Translations under genes and position numbers: made by a program
Shown here: in pieces, positions 33,541 through 46,889 of the stretch
Position numbering within the stretch: position 1 is the first letter of the stretch
Layout: every line of letters starts with the position of its first letter
Notes under the pieces: generated by a model
What the model was told of the DNA's origin: nothing
Database searches by the model: none
The model's input: the letters and a program-made list of their open reading frames with translations, nothing else
Source: Sphagnum magellanicum
Lineage: Eukaryota; Streptophyta; Sphagnopsida; Sphagnales; Sphagnaceae
NCBI GenBank assembly: GCA_021904315.1
Contig: CM038925.1
Coordinates: 4,590,501 to 4,654,500 of the forward strand
DNA: 64,000 nt
Reading direction: 5' to 3'

Positions 33541-35174
33541 CTATTTGACTGCTTTCATAGCAGAGTACATAGACATCACTGTAGAAGCATCATGACACCA
33601 TGATAAAACAGCAGCTAAAAGAGAAGCAGATCTGGAGGAGAGAGGACTTGCCTTGCTCTGAGCAGTAGGGGCAGTTTTGACAGGAGTAAATGAACCAGAT
33701 CTTGTAGCACTCACTTTGGCTGAATCAGGGTACTTGGAGGATGATAAACCGCCACTGCCAGCCTCCATTGTTTTTGGCATCGATTTGGCATTATCTTACA
33801 AGGATCATGTAATCAAAATGTCAGCTGCAAAATTAGACATTACAATGACAAATGGGTTGTACATCCTGTGCACTGTAGAGCAAAAATTGCATACCTAGTA
33901 AGATTTCAAGAAACTAGGGCAGTGTGGTGTTGAAACTGTAAGAGTACAGGGTGAGATCAGGTCTTACAAAGAGAGGAGGTGAGGAAGGAGCCTTTTGGAA
34001 GTGACGTTTCCAGAACTTTGGCTCCTGATGCAGGAGGAGGCGTACGTTGACCTGCCGCCACCACACTGGCAAGCAAATCCAGCTTTTCATTGCATTAGTG
34101 AAAAAGCAAACACTCACACAAAAACAAAACAAAACATAACAAACAAAGCACATCATGACTGTTAAGAACTAAACCTCTTCTTTCTCACAAAAAAAAGAAC
34201 CCTAAAAAACAAAAGCCTCAAAACAAGTCCTGAGGATTAAATGCAGCAGCAGCTGGAAATTGAGGAATTCCAACCCGATAGCCGGTTGCTGACCATTGCT
34301 GGCTGTGTTGTTTGCTACAGTTGGAGCATCAGAAGCAAAATGCCATGCTGATGGATTAGACTCACTTGAACCTGAGCAAAGCAAGCAAAACAAGATTTAG
34401 GGTTTGGTGCTTGCTTTGATTTGGAAGAAAATCCCCATTCTCTCTGCCCCACCCCCCTCCCAAAGAATTAGGATTGGGTGCTCTGTGATTTGGAAGAAAA
34501 ACTCAATTTTCTCTGAATGGCCCCCTCTACATTTTCTGAATGTTTCATGGAAATGTGTTTTCTAGGGTTGAGTTTTGGAAAGAAGTAAAGTGTTTGCAGG
34601 AAAAAAGAGAACCTTACCAGCAATATCTGAGGATAGAGAGGGATCCTTGGAGAGTGGTGGTGGCGGCGGAGCCACCAGTTGTGGCTCTGCTGTTGTATTT
34701 GACTCTTTGGTTTGCCGTGATGACCGTGACTTGGACCGCACTTGGCTTGAATCAAATCTCTCTCGCAATATTGTAGTAGTATTCTCTTCTTCCACAAGCG
34801 GATATGGCTCTGATGAAAACATACACAGAGAGTTTCTCAGACACACAGCTTTCTCTTCACAAAAAATCAACTGTGATGTGCAAACGTTGAAGTGTTTATC
34901 AGACTCCCAGTTTCTCTTCAGAAAAAAAATCAAATTGTGATGATGCTCAAACATTGAAGCCTATTTCTGTAACCCTAAATGTATTGAAAGCAATAAAGCT
35001 TCAAAAATCCCAGCCCTCCTTCCAGGCTCTGAAAAATATCACGTGGCAATAAATGCAATTGCAAATTTCAATTGATTTGCATTTGTGGCAGCACAGAATC
35101 AAGGGGGGATTCTCAGTGATCAGAAAACCTAATTGCAATTTGGCAACAAGGAATCCAAGGTTCTCAGAAACCCT

Positions 35175-35208
<34 letters not shown>

Positions 35209-36527
35209 CATCAGAATCTGCATCAGGTGGAGAGGAGAAAGAAGAAAATATGGGTATATAGCATTTTTTACCTGGAAGAACGTAGTGCTTGTGATGGACT
35301 TGCATGGGTTTGGCCAATGATTGCTGCTTGAGTCCCTCTCTATCTGAATGCTCCTGACAAGATCGCATCCTCTACAATTTACACAAACCCTAAGGAGCAT
35401 CAGTCCGATCAATTCACAAGCATTTTTTTCCAGCTCAGGCATAGAGAAATACTAACAACTTCCAGGGAGCTCCCTGCAACTGACTTCTCGGTAAACAGGT
35501 TGAAGTTCTTGAACAATGCAAATGATAACTAACTAAACTATGGCAATGTGGACATCTTTTATTTTTCCTAAAGCAAAAATGTGGGTTGTGAGCTTGAATC
35601 ATGATCATCATGATCATTATTAATAACCTGTGCGAGGGATGCTGCTCGGAGTTCAGTTGTGGAGATCTCACTGGTTTGATGACTTAGCAGATCATTAAAC
35701 TTGTATGCCACAGTTCCCAAGTGATCTACTGCATTCACTAGTGCCTTCACAGAATACTCCTTCAGGTTGTCAAGAACCCTAATATCACCCACCCAAGAGA
35801 ACAACAATAAACAACCCATCTCAGATCAAACTAGAAACAGCACCCCAAGCAAGCAACCCTAATATAACCCAAAAAGACAAAAACAAAACAACCCAAACAA
35901 GCAACCCTAATATAACCCACAAAGACAAAAAGAAAAACAACCCAAGCAAGAAACCCTAATATAAACCCACAAAGAGGGGGAAAAAAAAAACCCAAGCAAG
36001 AAACCTTAAAACCCATAAAGAGGAAACAAACAAATAAACCCAGAGAGAGAGACACAGAGACACAGAGAGAAAACTTGGGATAGTAGTACATTGCATACTT
36101 ACACTTGTTTCTGATCGCTGAACAAGTAAGAAGATTCGCAATACTCTGCAGCAGAGTAGAGCTGCGGACGCAAGCTCTTCAGCTCCTTGAGTGCTTGTGC
36201 GAAATGCCGACTCCTCTCTATTTCCTCCTCGTCCTCATCCTCATCCTCGTTATACGACTGCATCAACGGCCCATTACTAGCCTGATCCATACAGCTCTGC
36301 TGCTGGTGCTGCTGGTGCTGCTGGTGCTGCGAATGTCCTGCAACAACTTCTTGTTCTTTTTGTTCCTGTAATTCACCTTCTTCGTCTTCAGGCGAGTCTT
36401 CCGCTGCTGCTGCTGCTGCTGTTGTTTCAGCTGGAGACTTCAAGTCCATCATCGACTCCATCTCTCCTGCAGTAGCTCCTTTGCTGCTGGTTCTAGTGCT
36501 AGAATCCTCTACTAGAATTTCTTCCAT
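33541..36527 (-). CDS. ABIL: ABIL protein, ABI subunit of the SCAR/WAVE actin-regulating complex
   Basis: Seven exons, all in phase: 36527-36103, 35778-35628, 35371-35272, 34809-34618, 34371-34275, 34065-33968, 33794-33541 (stop at 33541-33543); 438 residues from the ATG at 36527. The conserved ABI homology region spans exons 1-3: RSRHFAQALKELKSLRPQLY and SAAEYCESSYLFSDQKQ, then VLDNLKEYSVKALVNAVDHL, then HHKHYVLP. The C-terminal part is Ser/Pro-rich, with PPPPPLSKDP and an SRSASLLAAVL segment like the Arabidopsis C-terminus. ABIL proteins activate Arp2/3-driven actin assembly at the cell cortex. The first ~110 residues (acidic, Ala- and Gln-rich, HQQHQQHQQQ) exceed the short leader of Arabidopsis ABIL1; inner ATGs near 36460 and 36261 are alternative starts. 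The exon 5 donor (GTTGGA) is weak, so the C-terminal half is less certain. Confidence 0.88.
35177..35206. repeat. (GA)n microsatellite in ABIL intron 3
   Basis: About 15 GA dinucleotides lie in the intron between exons 3 and 4. Length is likely variable between individuals. Confidence 0.95.
35845..36020. repeat. Minisatellite in ABIL intron 1
   Basis: Four units start near 35845, 35892, 35941 and 35991 (47-50 bp), each with cccaagcaagaaaccctaat-type start and an aaag purine tail. The intron sequence between exon 1 and exon 2 is largely made of this array. Confidence 0.85.
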
Positions 36528-36603
36528 CTCCTCTTTTGCCTCCAGCTCTTGATCCCAAGTTCTGTACCCACCACCACCACCAGCAGTGGAGCACACTGTG
36601 GAC

Positions 36604-36678
36604 GACGCAGACTGCGCAGTGTACCGCGGACGCAAACTGCGCAGTGTACCGCGGACGCAGACTGCGCAGTGCACGCCG
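36604..36678. repeat. CpG-rich 25-bp tandem repeat in the ABIL 5' leader
   Basis: Three units start at 36604, 36629 and 36654, each containing gactgcgcagtgtaccgc or a close variant and a tgcgca palindrome. The array lies immediately upstream of the proposed ATG and at the promoter side of the gene; a TATA-like stretch is at about 36715. The open frame that runs through it would add VRGTLRSLRPRYTAQ-type repeats to the protein, which I judge unlikely. Confidence 0.9.
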
Positions 36679-36719
36679 GACTTCGAACAGAGTGCGGACT
36701 CGCAGTTTTCTTTTAATAA

Positions 36720-39700
36720 ATATTTTTAAATTAATTTCTTTATTTTTTTAATTAATTTATTTCACCTGAATAATATGATTTCGACGTAGATTAGATTTTT
36801 CATGGGAAAAAAAAAAATGGCTCAAATTCGTCAGATTTCTAAGGGAAAAAAAATTCCAAATCGCCAGATTTTTATGATACTTCCCGTAACTAGCCAGAAT
36901 GTATTTTTTTTTCTATTTTCATATCTGAGTGTATAGCCAAAATTGGCTAAATTTGTCTTGTGATGATTGCATTGTCAGTTTTTTTGCACTTTTTCACTTT
37001 TTACTTTCTTCTTACTTGAAAAGGACGCTTTTAACAACGGTAAAAAAAAAAAGAGCCGCCATCATCAAACAGCCAAAGTAAAAGTAAAAGCAAAAAATTG
37101 TCACCAATAGTATTGATAGTAAAAATTGATCATGGTTTTTTTTTTTTCACTTCTCTCTTTTATTTTATTTTTATAAATTCTTTTGTTTTGGGTGCGACAT
37201 TTCGCCAAAATGCGGAAAAATAATAATTTAATGGAATATTCTGTCATAATATTATTCTTTTTTCCGCAAAAAAATCGCTATATTTCGGAAAAAAATTGAA
37301 TTTTTTTTTTTTTGCCACCACATTTGGACTCTGATTTTAGTTTGGTAGTATTTTTTTAATTATTATTTTTAATTATTTAGACCCATTCTAAAAACCTGGC
37401 AACATATATAATAATTGCTAAACCCCTCTTGGGATGCTAGCCAATGGCATAACATCACTAAATTGCAAAAATAAATAATAATAATAAATAAATAAAATAA
37501 AAGCAAAAAAGAGAGGAAAAAAAAAATCACTAGTAGTGGAGAATTTGGTGCCTATTTTTAAAACTTTTACTATGGTTTTTTAAATTCATGTAGTAGTAAA
37601 GGAGTCCTTCCTTCTCAAGGTAGGGTTTAGGGCTTAGGTAAAAAGTGAACAAAAGACCCTTTTAGAAAGGGCCCAAAAAAAAAAAAAAAAAAAACATTTG
37701 TGTTGTTGCCCGGCCCATTTCTTCCAAAGGGTCTTGGAAAACCCTAATTGATCGAGACCTAATCATCAATCAAGATTAGGTTAGGCCTTAGGTTTCAAAT
37801 GCAAGAAAGGGATGAAAAAACACATCCAACAAGCAATTATTGGAGAGAAAAAAAAATTTACACTTTAGGAATGTTTTTTTAACAAATGGATGTCATAGAA
37901 TTCAACATGAAAACCTCACTAAATTTGCTTACTTCTAGAGAGATAGATAATGGGCACCTTATTATACTTAAAAAAAGGTTTACACATTTGAAGTGCCTTT
38001 TTTAAGGACATCTCCACCAATGCTCAGTATGTGACTCTTTGATAGTACTCATCATCACTGAATGAAACCCAGTGGAATCCAATGGAAGTCTGCTGGAAGC
38101 CCTCCCTGGAGAAGCTTTGGAAGAGTCTAATAACCACAGTCAAATCGTATTTATTGGCTGCTCTCTGTTATTTCTGATTGGCTAGATGGTTTGATTGGTC
38201 TAGGTGGGTTGCTATTACTAGTCTCTCACGCACTTGCAGTCCCAGTTTCAGTTTTATGGGTGGGGTTGGAAAAACAGTCTATCCATGAAGGACCGTAGTT
38301 TGTTTTGTTTTGTAGGTATGAGATCCACCGAACTGGGATGCTTCAGATCACGATTACGTTGTGCAATCCATTACACTAAACCCTAAACCATACCCTAAAC
38401 CCTACACCATACCCTAAACCCTAAACCAAAAATTATTTCAATTTGAACTCCCATACCCTTATGCACTGACACCCACAACACAAAGTTTGTAAAGGGGGTG
38501 TGTGTATACCGTCATCCCATGCACACATTTGCTCAATAATTGACTTGGTCACGAATAAGTTGAGCCACTCAATAAGTGACCTATATAGTAGCACGGAGGC
38601 TCATGGAGCCCCATGATACATAAAAGACAAACTAGTTTCAAAGTGTCGGAACTTTGGTGGGGGATCATGAATCTTTTCCTATATCTATCTTTAAGTCTAA
38701 ATTCATATTTAGATGGGACCTTTTGGGAGGGGGGAGAGGGGGGGATGTGAACTCCCTTTAAAATTAAAAACCCTAAAAACCCTTGGTTTTTAAACCCTTG
38801 TCAACTACCCATAATCATCACTATCATGTTTTAACTTTAGTAATATCGTTGTGGGTTGTGTTTATACCAATGTTGAGTGTGTTAAGTGTCAATAATAGCC
38901 CTTGGTGTTTCAATTTGGCGTAATTTAACTTCGTCAAATGTGAACATAAAACACATTGAGAAAGAGGCTAATAGAGGTGCAAGGAACTCAATGTATGGAT
39001 TTGGGTTTGTTATCGATTATGGATTCGGTTCTAACTAGAGTAGCAAGCAGGTTAACCTCTCGTGCTGGTTAACCCTTGAACAATCAATCGCAGTGTGTGA
39101 ACATCATCAAGACTATTCACACTAACCGGCATACATACTACTTGAGTTCGGTTACTACTGGACATAAATCATCCATCCCTTTGTGAGAATTGATGCCTTC
39201 TTTTCATCCACACAAGGAGGAGCAATGAATGATTCCATGAAATCCTCATCCAAATCATTCAAGGATTAGGGTATCATTGCCATCAATGAGAGCCCATGAG
39301 GTTGCTTGCCATTTGGTGGTTCATACAGTTCTAAAATTCACAAAATTGCTCCCACAAAAAATCTACTACCTACATAGTCGAAGTGGGCACCATATTCGGG
39401 TTCAAAGAATTTGAGAACCGTGGTTGTATTTCAGAACCGAGTGTTTTGGGCTTTTGATAACCACGGTTGTGTGCCACAACAAGGGCATTTGATTTCATTT
39501 TTTGAGAACCATGGTTATATCAACCCTAACAAGGACTGCCCTTGGTACTCACCAAGGGTTTGGTGCCGTTTCTAAAATGGGTTTAGGGTTTAGGGCAAAC
39601 CCTAAAACCCTACTTATTGTTGGTGTGCCATGTCAACAAACTTTCTCAAAACCGTGAAAACCATGACTATAGTGAAGTTTCAAGCATTTCTATACACAAA

Positions 39701-40110
39701 AAAGACTCAACAAAACACACACACACACAAAAGTCCTTACTAATTTGTGACACATGACTTATAAGAGCCAAACATTCTTTATCTTTATTTTCTTTTACAA
39801 GATGGGTATGAATTATTCAATTGGACGGTAATTTGGAAAATCCCCAATCCACATCCCTATAGTCTAACTATGATATTTGGGGTAATGATGGAATTATCAA
39901 TGAGATTAACAATTATTAAAAAAAACACACCACTATTAAAGAGAAAGAGCACTCACCCTAATTAAAATGTGTGCCACTCCCTCACCCAAAACCCTAAACC
40001 CACCCACCCACTCAACAACTAGACCCATGGCTCTAGGGTTTAGGATGTTTAGGGTTTAGGGTTTAGGATGTTTAGGGTTTTGACGCCATGCTTGCTCCAT
40101 TAATTCTTTT
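36720..40110. other. AT-rich intergenic DNA with interstitial telomere-type repeats
   Basis: Degenerate TTTAGGG/CCCTAAA tracts are at 38376-38430, 39580-39615 and 40028-40079. A weak member of the dispersed repeat family is at 37390-37470. Near 39395, 39460 and 39510 the words gagaaccgtggtt, ataaccacggtt and gagaaccatggtt recur. No gene recognised. Confidence 0.7.
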
Positions 40111-40116
40111 TTGTTT

Positions 40117-43100
40117 TCACTTCTGTCTCCTTCTATGGCTGAAGAGAAGACATAATAGAGCAACTAAGCGGGCAACAATACCGTATAAGAAAAGAACGAG
40201 TATGCATTTGCCCCAATCGTTTACACTATAACCCTGATTCGCAAGAACGCCACAACGTGTAATTAACCACACCCCTTTGTACCTGTGTAACCCACCACCC
40301 ACATGGAACCACACCCACATTGTATAACTGGGTTTAGGGTTTAGGGTTGTACTATAACTTGGTTGGAAGGGCGGAAATCTCCCCTGTATGAACAAATTAC
40401 AAAATGCAAGCTGGTTCTAGGGTTTAGGGAAAAACCCTAATTTCAGGGGGGCTGGGGGGAGGGGGGTTGAAATCCAGTGGGAAAGAGCAGGGATGATGAT
40501 GGAACTCACATTTTTGCATTGGCAATAACATAGGCTTCGAGTGCATATCGAGCATAGCTCAAATACGAGAGTTGTAACAAAAACCCAGTGTGCTTTGAAG
40601 TCACGATTAGGGTTGCTAATATAGGCAAAAACACCGACCACTGCACCAACACCAATTTTCTCAATTTTCTGATTTTTCATGTCAATATTTTAGCTAACGT
40701 CAAAAAATTGCAAGAATTCCAATGAGAAACAAAAATGCACACACACACACAACAAAAGTATTTCACCCATATGTCTTGGAATCCTTTCCTTTCTAGAAGA
40801 GAAAGAAGAGAAAGAGAGAGAGAGAGAGAGAGAAAACTTACCAATTGAGCGGGTACTGGTTCAAAGAGAATTGCAATGATGTAGGAGATCCCGGTCACGC
40901 AGTAAACCAGCACTAGTGTTACAATATAGTTGTCAAGGAACGTGGAACGGGGAGTGCTGAGAAAGTAGAACATTGAAAGATATATGAGAGGCTTAAGGCC
41001 AACATTGAAGAGGTCCACCACATCCTTAGCAAGAAAGAATGCAGTCCAGTTGATTCCTGATGCACTCTCTCGCCAGAACTGGAGCTTGTCTACTGAGAAG
41101 GTCCTCAATGCAGCTATCATGCTTAACAATGCTGTCATAACACCACAACCCATTGTCAAATTTGAAGAGCAAGTCTATTACACCTCCCATTTTGAGACAA
41201 AAAAATGAGAAGATTCATTAATTAAGAAGAGCTCGAGGTTCTCACTTTATCACTCAGAGATTATTTTGTTTCTTGAGATGTTTTGCAAATCTTTTCCATC
41301 ATTAAACTCTTTTTCTTTCCCCTCACCTATTGCAGTGATCGTGAAGATGTAGCCTTGAGAACCCAAGTTGGCGTCTTTCATATTTGAGAGAAAGCCCAAG
41401 CATGCACCCGCGATCAGCAGGATAATATAATCTTGGACATGAACTCTCACCTCCCTGAACCGCTGCTTTGCCACTCTGATCCAATGTCAAAAACCCACAG
41501 CCATTTTGTATTTTCCCCCATGCAAAAACTCAATCAGAAAAAATCAGAAAAATCTGTACCTAAATTATCAGAAAAATTACTACCCCACCAATCAGAAAAA
41601 TCAGTAACCCAAACACAAGAAGAAAGTGTACATGCCAAAGGGAGAATTTTCAAATTAGATTCTAATATGTTTAATCCCTTGAACCCTTTGCAACATGAAA
41701 ATCAGGAGAAGAAGGTTTAAATAAATAAATAGCTTTACCTGATGAAAACAATCTGAAACTGCAGAAGAAATCCTGGCGTTTCACGACCAGCTTTATCCTC
41801 CACCTTGGAAAATGTACTTGTGATGCCATCCCAAATTACAACAAAGTGATGGCATAAATCTGTCCACACTACCTGTGCAAAGCTTGTTGCCAGTTTGGAA
41901 GACTCCAACAGTATGTGATTTTTAGCATTATTGCTTTTCATCTCTTGGTGGTCATCATCATCTTCACATGTTGCAGAACTAATATCCATAGCTCTCATCA
42001 CCAGCAACTCAGAAGGGACATTGTATCCCTTGTGCATCATCCAGAGGACCGGTAATGCGTTGGGATCAAAATTGGATGCATTTTCTGGTTGGTCAACAAT
42101 GCCTTCCAATGCATCCATGTAATGATCTGGGGGGTTAATCCGATCAGGTACCACTAAACCAAGGCCTGCGAAATATGCCTCCACGTCATTCACTGGTCCC
42201 AAGTAAACTGTATATCCACCCTTGGCCAAAAACATAACATCATCAAACATTCTGAAGAGTCCATAACTGCAACAAAACACAACACAGAATTGTGCGAGTG
42301 GATCAAAATTTTCATCATCACAACACAGAATCCCAGAAGTGGGTAAATTTCATCACCATGTTAAATAAAAGTTCAGAGTCATCAAATTGCATACAAAAGA
42401 TCTGAAGAAATTTTCCTCAAGCTCAAAACATTACCTGGGTTGATGAACAACAAGGACGACATTGACACCCACCAAAGCCTCACGCCGCAAGGCTTGCAGG
42501 ACAAGACGTGAGGAGGTACTATCTAGGCCTGACGTGGGTTCATCCAGAATCAGAAGAGACGGCTCCATCACCATCTCCAATCCCACATTCACTCTCTTTC
42601 GCTGTCCTCCTGAGATCCCTCGATTCTCCACTGTACCCACTACTGAATCCCGTATGTACCCAAGTCCTAATGCTTGAATGATCCTCTCCACCACCAACAC
42701 CCTTTCGTACTTTTGCATCTTCACTGGTAGTCTGAAAATCACAAATCACAAATTCAAGTTGCTGCAGATTGAGCAACAGTCTCCTGTAGTGAACCCTAAA
42801 TCCCAAACCCTAAACCCTAAACTCCATTTCAGCTACAGGATTTTCACAAAACTAGAGGGTGCAAGAGACAAACACAGAGAGAGAAGCACAGAAGTGGACC
42901 TGTAACTGGCACTGAACCAAAGGTTTTCTTCCACAGTCAAGCTACCATGGACAACATCATCTTGAGGTACAAATCCGATGATGCGCTTGTAGCAATGAAT
43001 GGATCCAGGATGTCCATTGATGAGCACCTGCCCCGTGGTATGACTAAAAGATGCAGACTTGCCAGCTAAGGCATTCAAGAACATGGTCTTCCCGGCACCG

Positions 43101-46100
43101 CTTGGACCCATGACTGCTGTGATGCATCCAGGAGCCAATTTCCCCGTCACATTGCTCAAGATCTTCTTACCACTCCCCTTGAGTACTAAGGAAAGGTCGA
43201 TGAAGCTTAAGCTGATTTTGAACCGTTTCTTTTCAACCACCACCATAGCATCATCATCATAGTACTGCTGCTCGCTAGATGTTGCTGCTGTTGTTTTAGG
43301 TGGTAGCAATGATGGTTCCAAATCTTTAACACTTGGAGATTGTCCCTTCAGTCCAAATGCCCTCTCTTTCTCTATCTGCCCATATGCATATGCAAACATC
43401 TGGCTATGTGATCCTTTGCGTGGAATTGGGAGCAGCTGATGAGGAGGAGGATGATGGTGATGGTGATGATGTGGGCAGTTTGTTGTCAATGGTGTGCTTG
43501 TCTCTCCGGGAGAGGGAGATATTGTTGTTGGCTGTAGTGGTGACGGTCCATAGGAATCTGATGCATCACCTCGCTCTCCTGAAGAATGTTGTTTGCTTAA
43601 TGAAGAAGCTCGTTGAGGGAGAAGGATGATGGGATTATGAGTTGATGAACTGGATGAAAAAGGAGAAGAAGACAAAACTCCTCCATGACAAGGTATCTCG
43701 AGCTTTGTTGTTCCTGTGGGTGCAGTAGCATGCTCCTGAATGGTTTCAGTGACAATGACACCAGAATGATGTGCCAGTTGTGGAGAACTGAAGCTCAAAT
43801 CAGATAGACGAGCAGGAGAGTGATTCTGCAAACATGAAAGCAAGACAACACACATGAGGATTTGCACTGGTTTGACTTTTGAATCTCTGATCCAGGATGC
43901 CCAAATTGACCTTTCCTTGGCAAAATGCTCACAAGGCAGCACTGCAATTCTTAGAGCTTGGTTTCTGGAAACACAAAATGTGCTGAGGGAGGAGGAGGAG
44001 GAACAACTCTCTTTCCTTCGGCAAACTGTAAGAGGACCTGATCAAGTAAGTGTTTCTAACTCTTCAACAAACCTCTGAATCTTCCTCAGTCATTTGTTGT
44101 TGTGTGTTTGAAGAATCCAATTTCCTAGAAATGCTTCGGCTGACCTTTCGGCTCAGTCTCGATGCTTGCAATTTGGCACTTCCTCTTGCTTTTCTCCATC
44201 GTTCAAGCATTGACACTCTCTCTTTTGCTTGTTTTGCTGCCACTTCGCGTGCTGCTGACTTCTGCCTCTTTCTTATATCCATCAGCCAATCTGAGCATGT
44301 GTATACCACTAGCAGCAGCACACTCAGGATTGCCTAGACCCAAGTCCCCAATGCACCATCCCCCCAGTGTTTCCAGCCATTTTAGGTGCCATTGATACAC
44401 ACACAAGCTCCCCATGGAACAATGAGTGATGGGAACATGAGAGATGGGTTTAGGGTTTTGGGTTTAGAGAGACAGGAAACATGGAGAGCCCATTTGGGTG
44501 CTTATGAACATACAAGGATGAGGCTGCCGACACCCTGAAGATTCTGACTTTTGAGATTTTGGCTCTTGCAAGAAGTAAGTTGTGAACAGCCTGTGCACAG
44601 CAAAAAAACCAGCATTTTTTTTCTCTCATCAAGTCTGTCATATGAACACTGATGATGATGACACCCTAAAAAACACATTCCAATTCTCCCATGACACAAA
44701 TCCAAGAGTCACTGAAAGTGGTGCAGGGACAAATAACCCCTACTTTCTTCAACTGTGGAACCCAGCCGACAGAAGTGTCTGCAAACACAGCCATGCAACC
44801 ACCAACAATCAGAGACCAGATATCAGAAGCAGCTAGCTACTAAGATGTCACATGTATTGAAATGATGATCAACTGGGACTTACCACTTTTTTTAGTCATT
44901 TGTGCAAACTGTGATAATGGCATTGAAACAAAATCATCTCTAAAAAAATTATAAGGTTTGGTGTAATTCTGACACCCATCTGAGTTGGTTCCTGGAAACC
45001 CTGGACAGAAATGCTAGGCACCACAATTTACAACTTAAGGAACAAAAAAAAAAAAAAAAAAAAAAGCTTAAATTTTTTTATGGTTGAGGAAGAAAAAAAG
45101 AGGGTATAATTTTATGATGAAGAAGGGGAAAAAAAACCTTACTCTGTGCTGCAATTCCTGGCTTCAACTGGTGTTGGGCAGTATTGACCAGCTGGACAAA
45201 AGATGTTAATTGTAGAGCTCACATCTGCCCATTTATCAGCTCCTCCACATGAGTCATTGGCTTGTGTAATTTGATAGCCGTATCTACATAAACCCATAAA
45301 ACCCTAAGTTATAAACCCACCAGGCCTCCATGGTCACAACATCCCATCATCCTTAGACACACACATTCATGGCAAAACCATTGCAAGAACTTGACTCATG
45401 GTGAAGAAGAAGAAGAAGAAGATTAGAGTCGTGGTCTCACTTTGTGTTTCAACCTTCAACAGAGGTGCCATTGAAAGTGGAAAAATGCATCACTTAAGAT
45501 GTGGCAATTATGGTCCATAGGGAAGAGGGTGATGGTTTGCAAAAACAACTTACGGATCACAGTCTCCAGTACTGTTGTTCAATGTTGCTAAAGGACAGTA
45601 AGCACCGAGTGGACATGCTTTTCAATCCAAGAAACCCACACAGAAGAACACCACAATATCACAGTTTCTCACAATGTCAGCAACATTGGTTGGCACCAGA
45701 GAGACAGAGACAGAGACAGAGACAGAGGGAAAGTGAGGGGGGAGGATGGGGGGGTTGGGGTTTAGGCATCAGAGACACAGGACACAGAGATGGGGATTTA
45801 TTATTCTTACGAATCATGCAAGCAAGAGCTTGTGGACAAAAGAATCCAGCACAACATGGTTGTGGATCATTGTTGTTCCTGAGAGGAATGACATCATCAT
45901 TGCTCCTTTGTGAATTGTTTGCTGCTTGAATACCAATTGCACGAGGAGCAGCCCAACCTGGTTCGCATACTAGTGACCAATTGCTGGAATTGCAATTCAC
46001 ATTGGGAGGAGTAGTGTCAACTGTTGCCAGATTTTTGAAGTAGAGCTTCAACTCTTCTGTTCCACACAACAAGTTGGAAGCACTCCCACCTGCAGCACCA

Positions 46101-46881
46101 CCACCACCGCACACACACAAACAAGAAAATTCATTCTCGAGCATGAGCACCAGCATGACAATGACAACAATTCTCATGCTGCCTCAGAACTGTTGATTGA
46201 TTGCTCGATCACAAGAAGCTTACCAAGTGCATTGTCGCAATCTGACAAGTAGGCGGAATTCTGCTTGAAGCCAAAGATTTCATCTCTCTCACTTTCCCTA
46301 GAGCAAGAAACAGCATGACCCAATATGTACATACATGATGTTAGTGAGGAAGAACCTTGCAGAGAAGAAAGAGCATGACCCAAGATGTGCAAACATCATG
46401 TCAGTGAGGAAGAAGAAACTTGCGGAGAAGAAAGAGCATGATCCAAGATGCAGAAAACATCATGTCAGTAAGGAAGAAGTAGTTTGGGTGGGGCATCTTC
46501 TCCTTACTCGTCACTCACTCTATCTTACCGCTTTGTGATGCAGAAGCTGAACTGTTGTAACAGCACTGCGGTGAGGTTCATCGTCAATGCATTCAGTTCG
46601 TCGTAGAGCTGATCCTCCAGGTCTCCTCCTTCTCCTCCGGCTCCTGTTGTTGTTGATGCTGCTGCTGCTGCAGCTCCTGAGCAACAAAAGAAGAGGAAAA
46701 CCCACAAGAGGAGCAGGACTCGAGCTACCACCAGCAACAGACAACGATGACGACGAACCCATGATGATCCTCCTAAACTCATCAGCTCAGAATTCCCATT
46801 AGCTGCAGAACTCCCATGAACGAATTCATAAATGTCGAGACAACTGCACCCAGGCTGCTGCTGCTCCTTCTCCTTCCTCAT
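40117..46881 (-). CDS. ABCG24/28-type half-size ABC transporter with cysteine-rich ectodomain
   Basis: Fifteen in-phase exons: 46881-46529, 46297-46224, 46089-45811, 45617-45554, 45283-45143, 44778-44744, 44590-44514, 44333-44073, 43825-42900, 42731-42435, 42266-41739, 41475-41327, 41131-40842, 40640-40510, 40282-40117; 1256 residues (1223 if the ATG at 46782 is used) against 1109 in Arabidopsis ABCG24/28. Order: signal/membrane segment about 45-68; ectodomain with [40 protein letters not shown] and [11 protein letters not shown]; membrane segment [16 protein letters not shown]; cytosolic linker; Walker A GPSGAGKT (about 667); signature ISGGQRKR (about 776); Walker [14 protein letters not shown]-loop VVHQPS; then a six-helix membrane domain with ITRCGVLAN at the end. 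Uses ATP to move an unknown substrate across a membrane. The Arabidopsis relatives act at the plasma membrane or secretory vesicles. A His/Pro-rich linker is unusual. Confidence 0.93.
40806..40833. repeat. (GA)n microsatellite in an ABCG intron
   Basis: A GA run lies directly beside the 5' splice site (reading leftward) of the exon ending at 40842. Confidence 0.9.
42797..42826. repeat. Interstitial telomere-type tract in ABCG intron
   Basis: Three to four degenerate ccctaaa units lie in the intron between the exons at 42731 and 42900. Similar short tracts are at 40328-40350, 40415-40445 and 44447-44467. Confidence 0.8.
46312..46497. repeat. Three-unit minisatellite in ABCG intron 1
   Basis: Units near 46312, 46372 and 46435 (60-63 bp) begin agcatgaccca-type and contain gtcagtgaggaagaa. 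The array starts about 15 bases upstream of the exon 2 acceptor (46298). Confidence 0.85.
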
Positions 46882-46889
46882 GTTGAATC

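Noticed and set aside
42462..42905. Plus-strand frames across the ABCG exons
   Set aside because: Shadows of the conserved minus-strand ATP-binding-domain exons.
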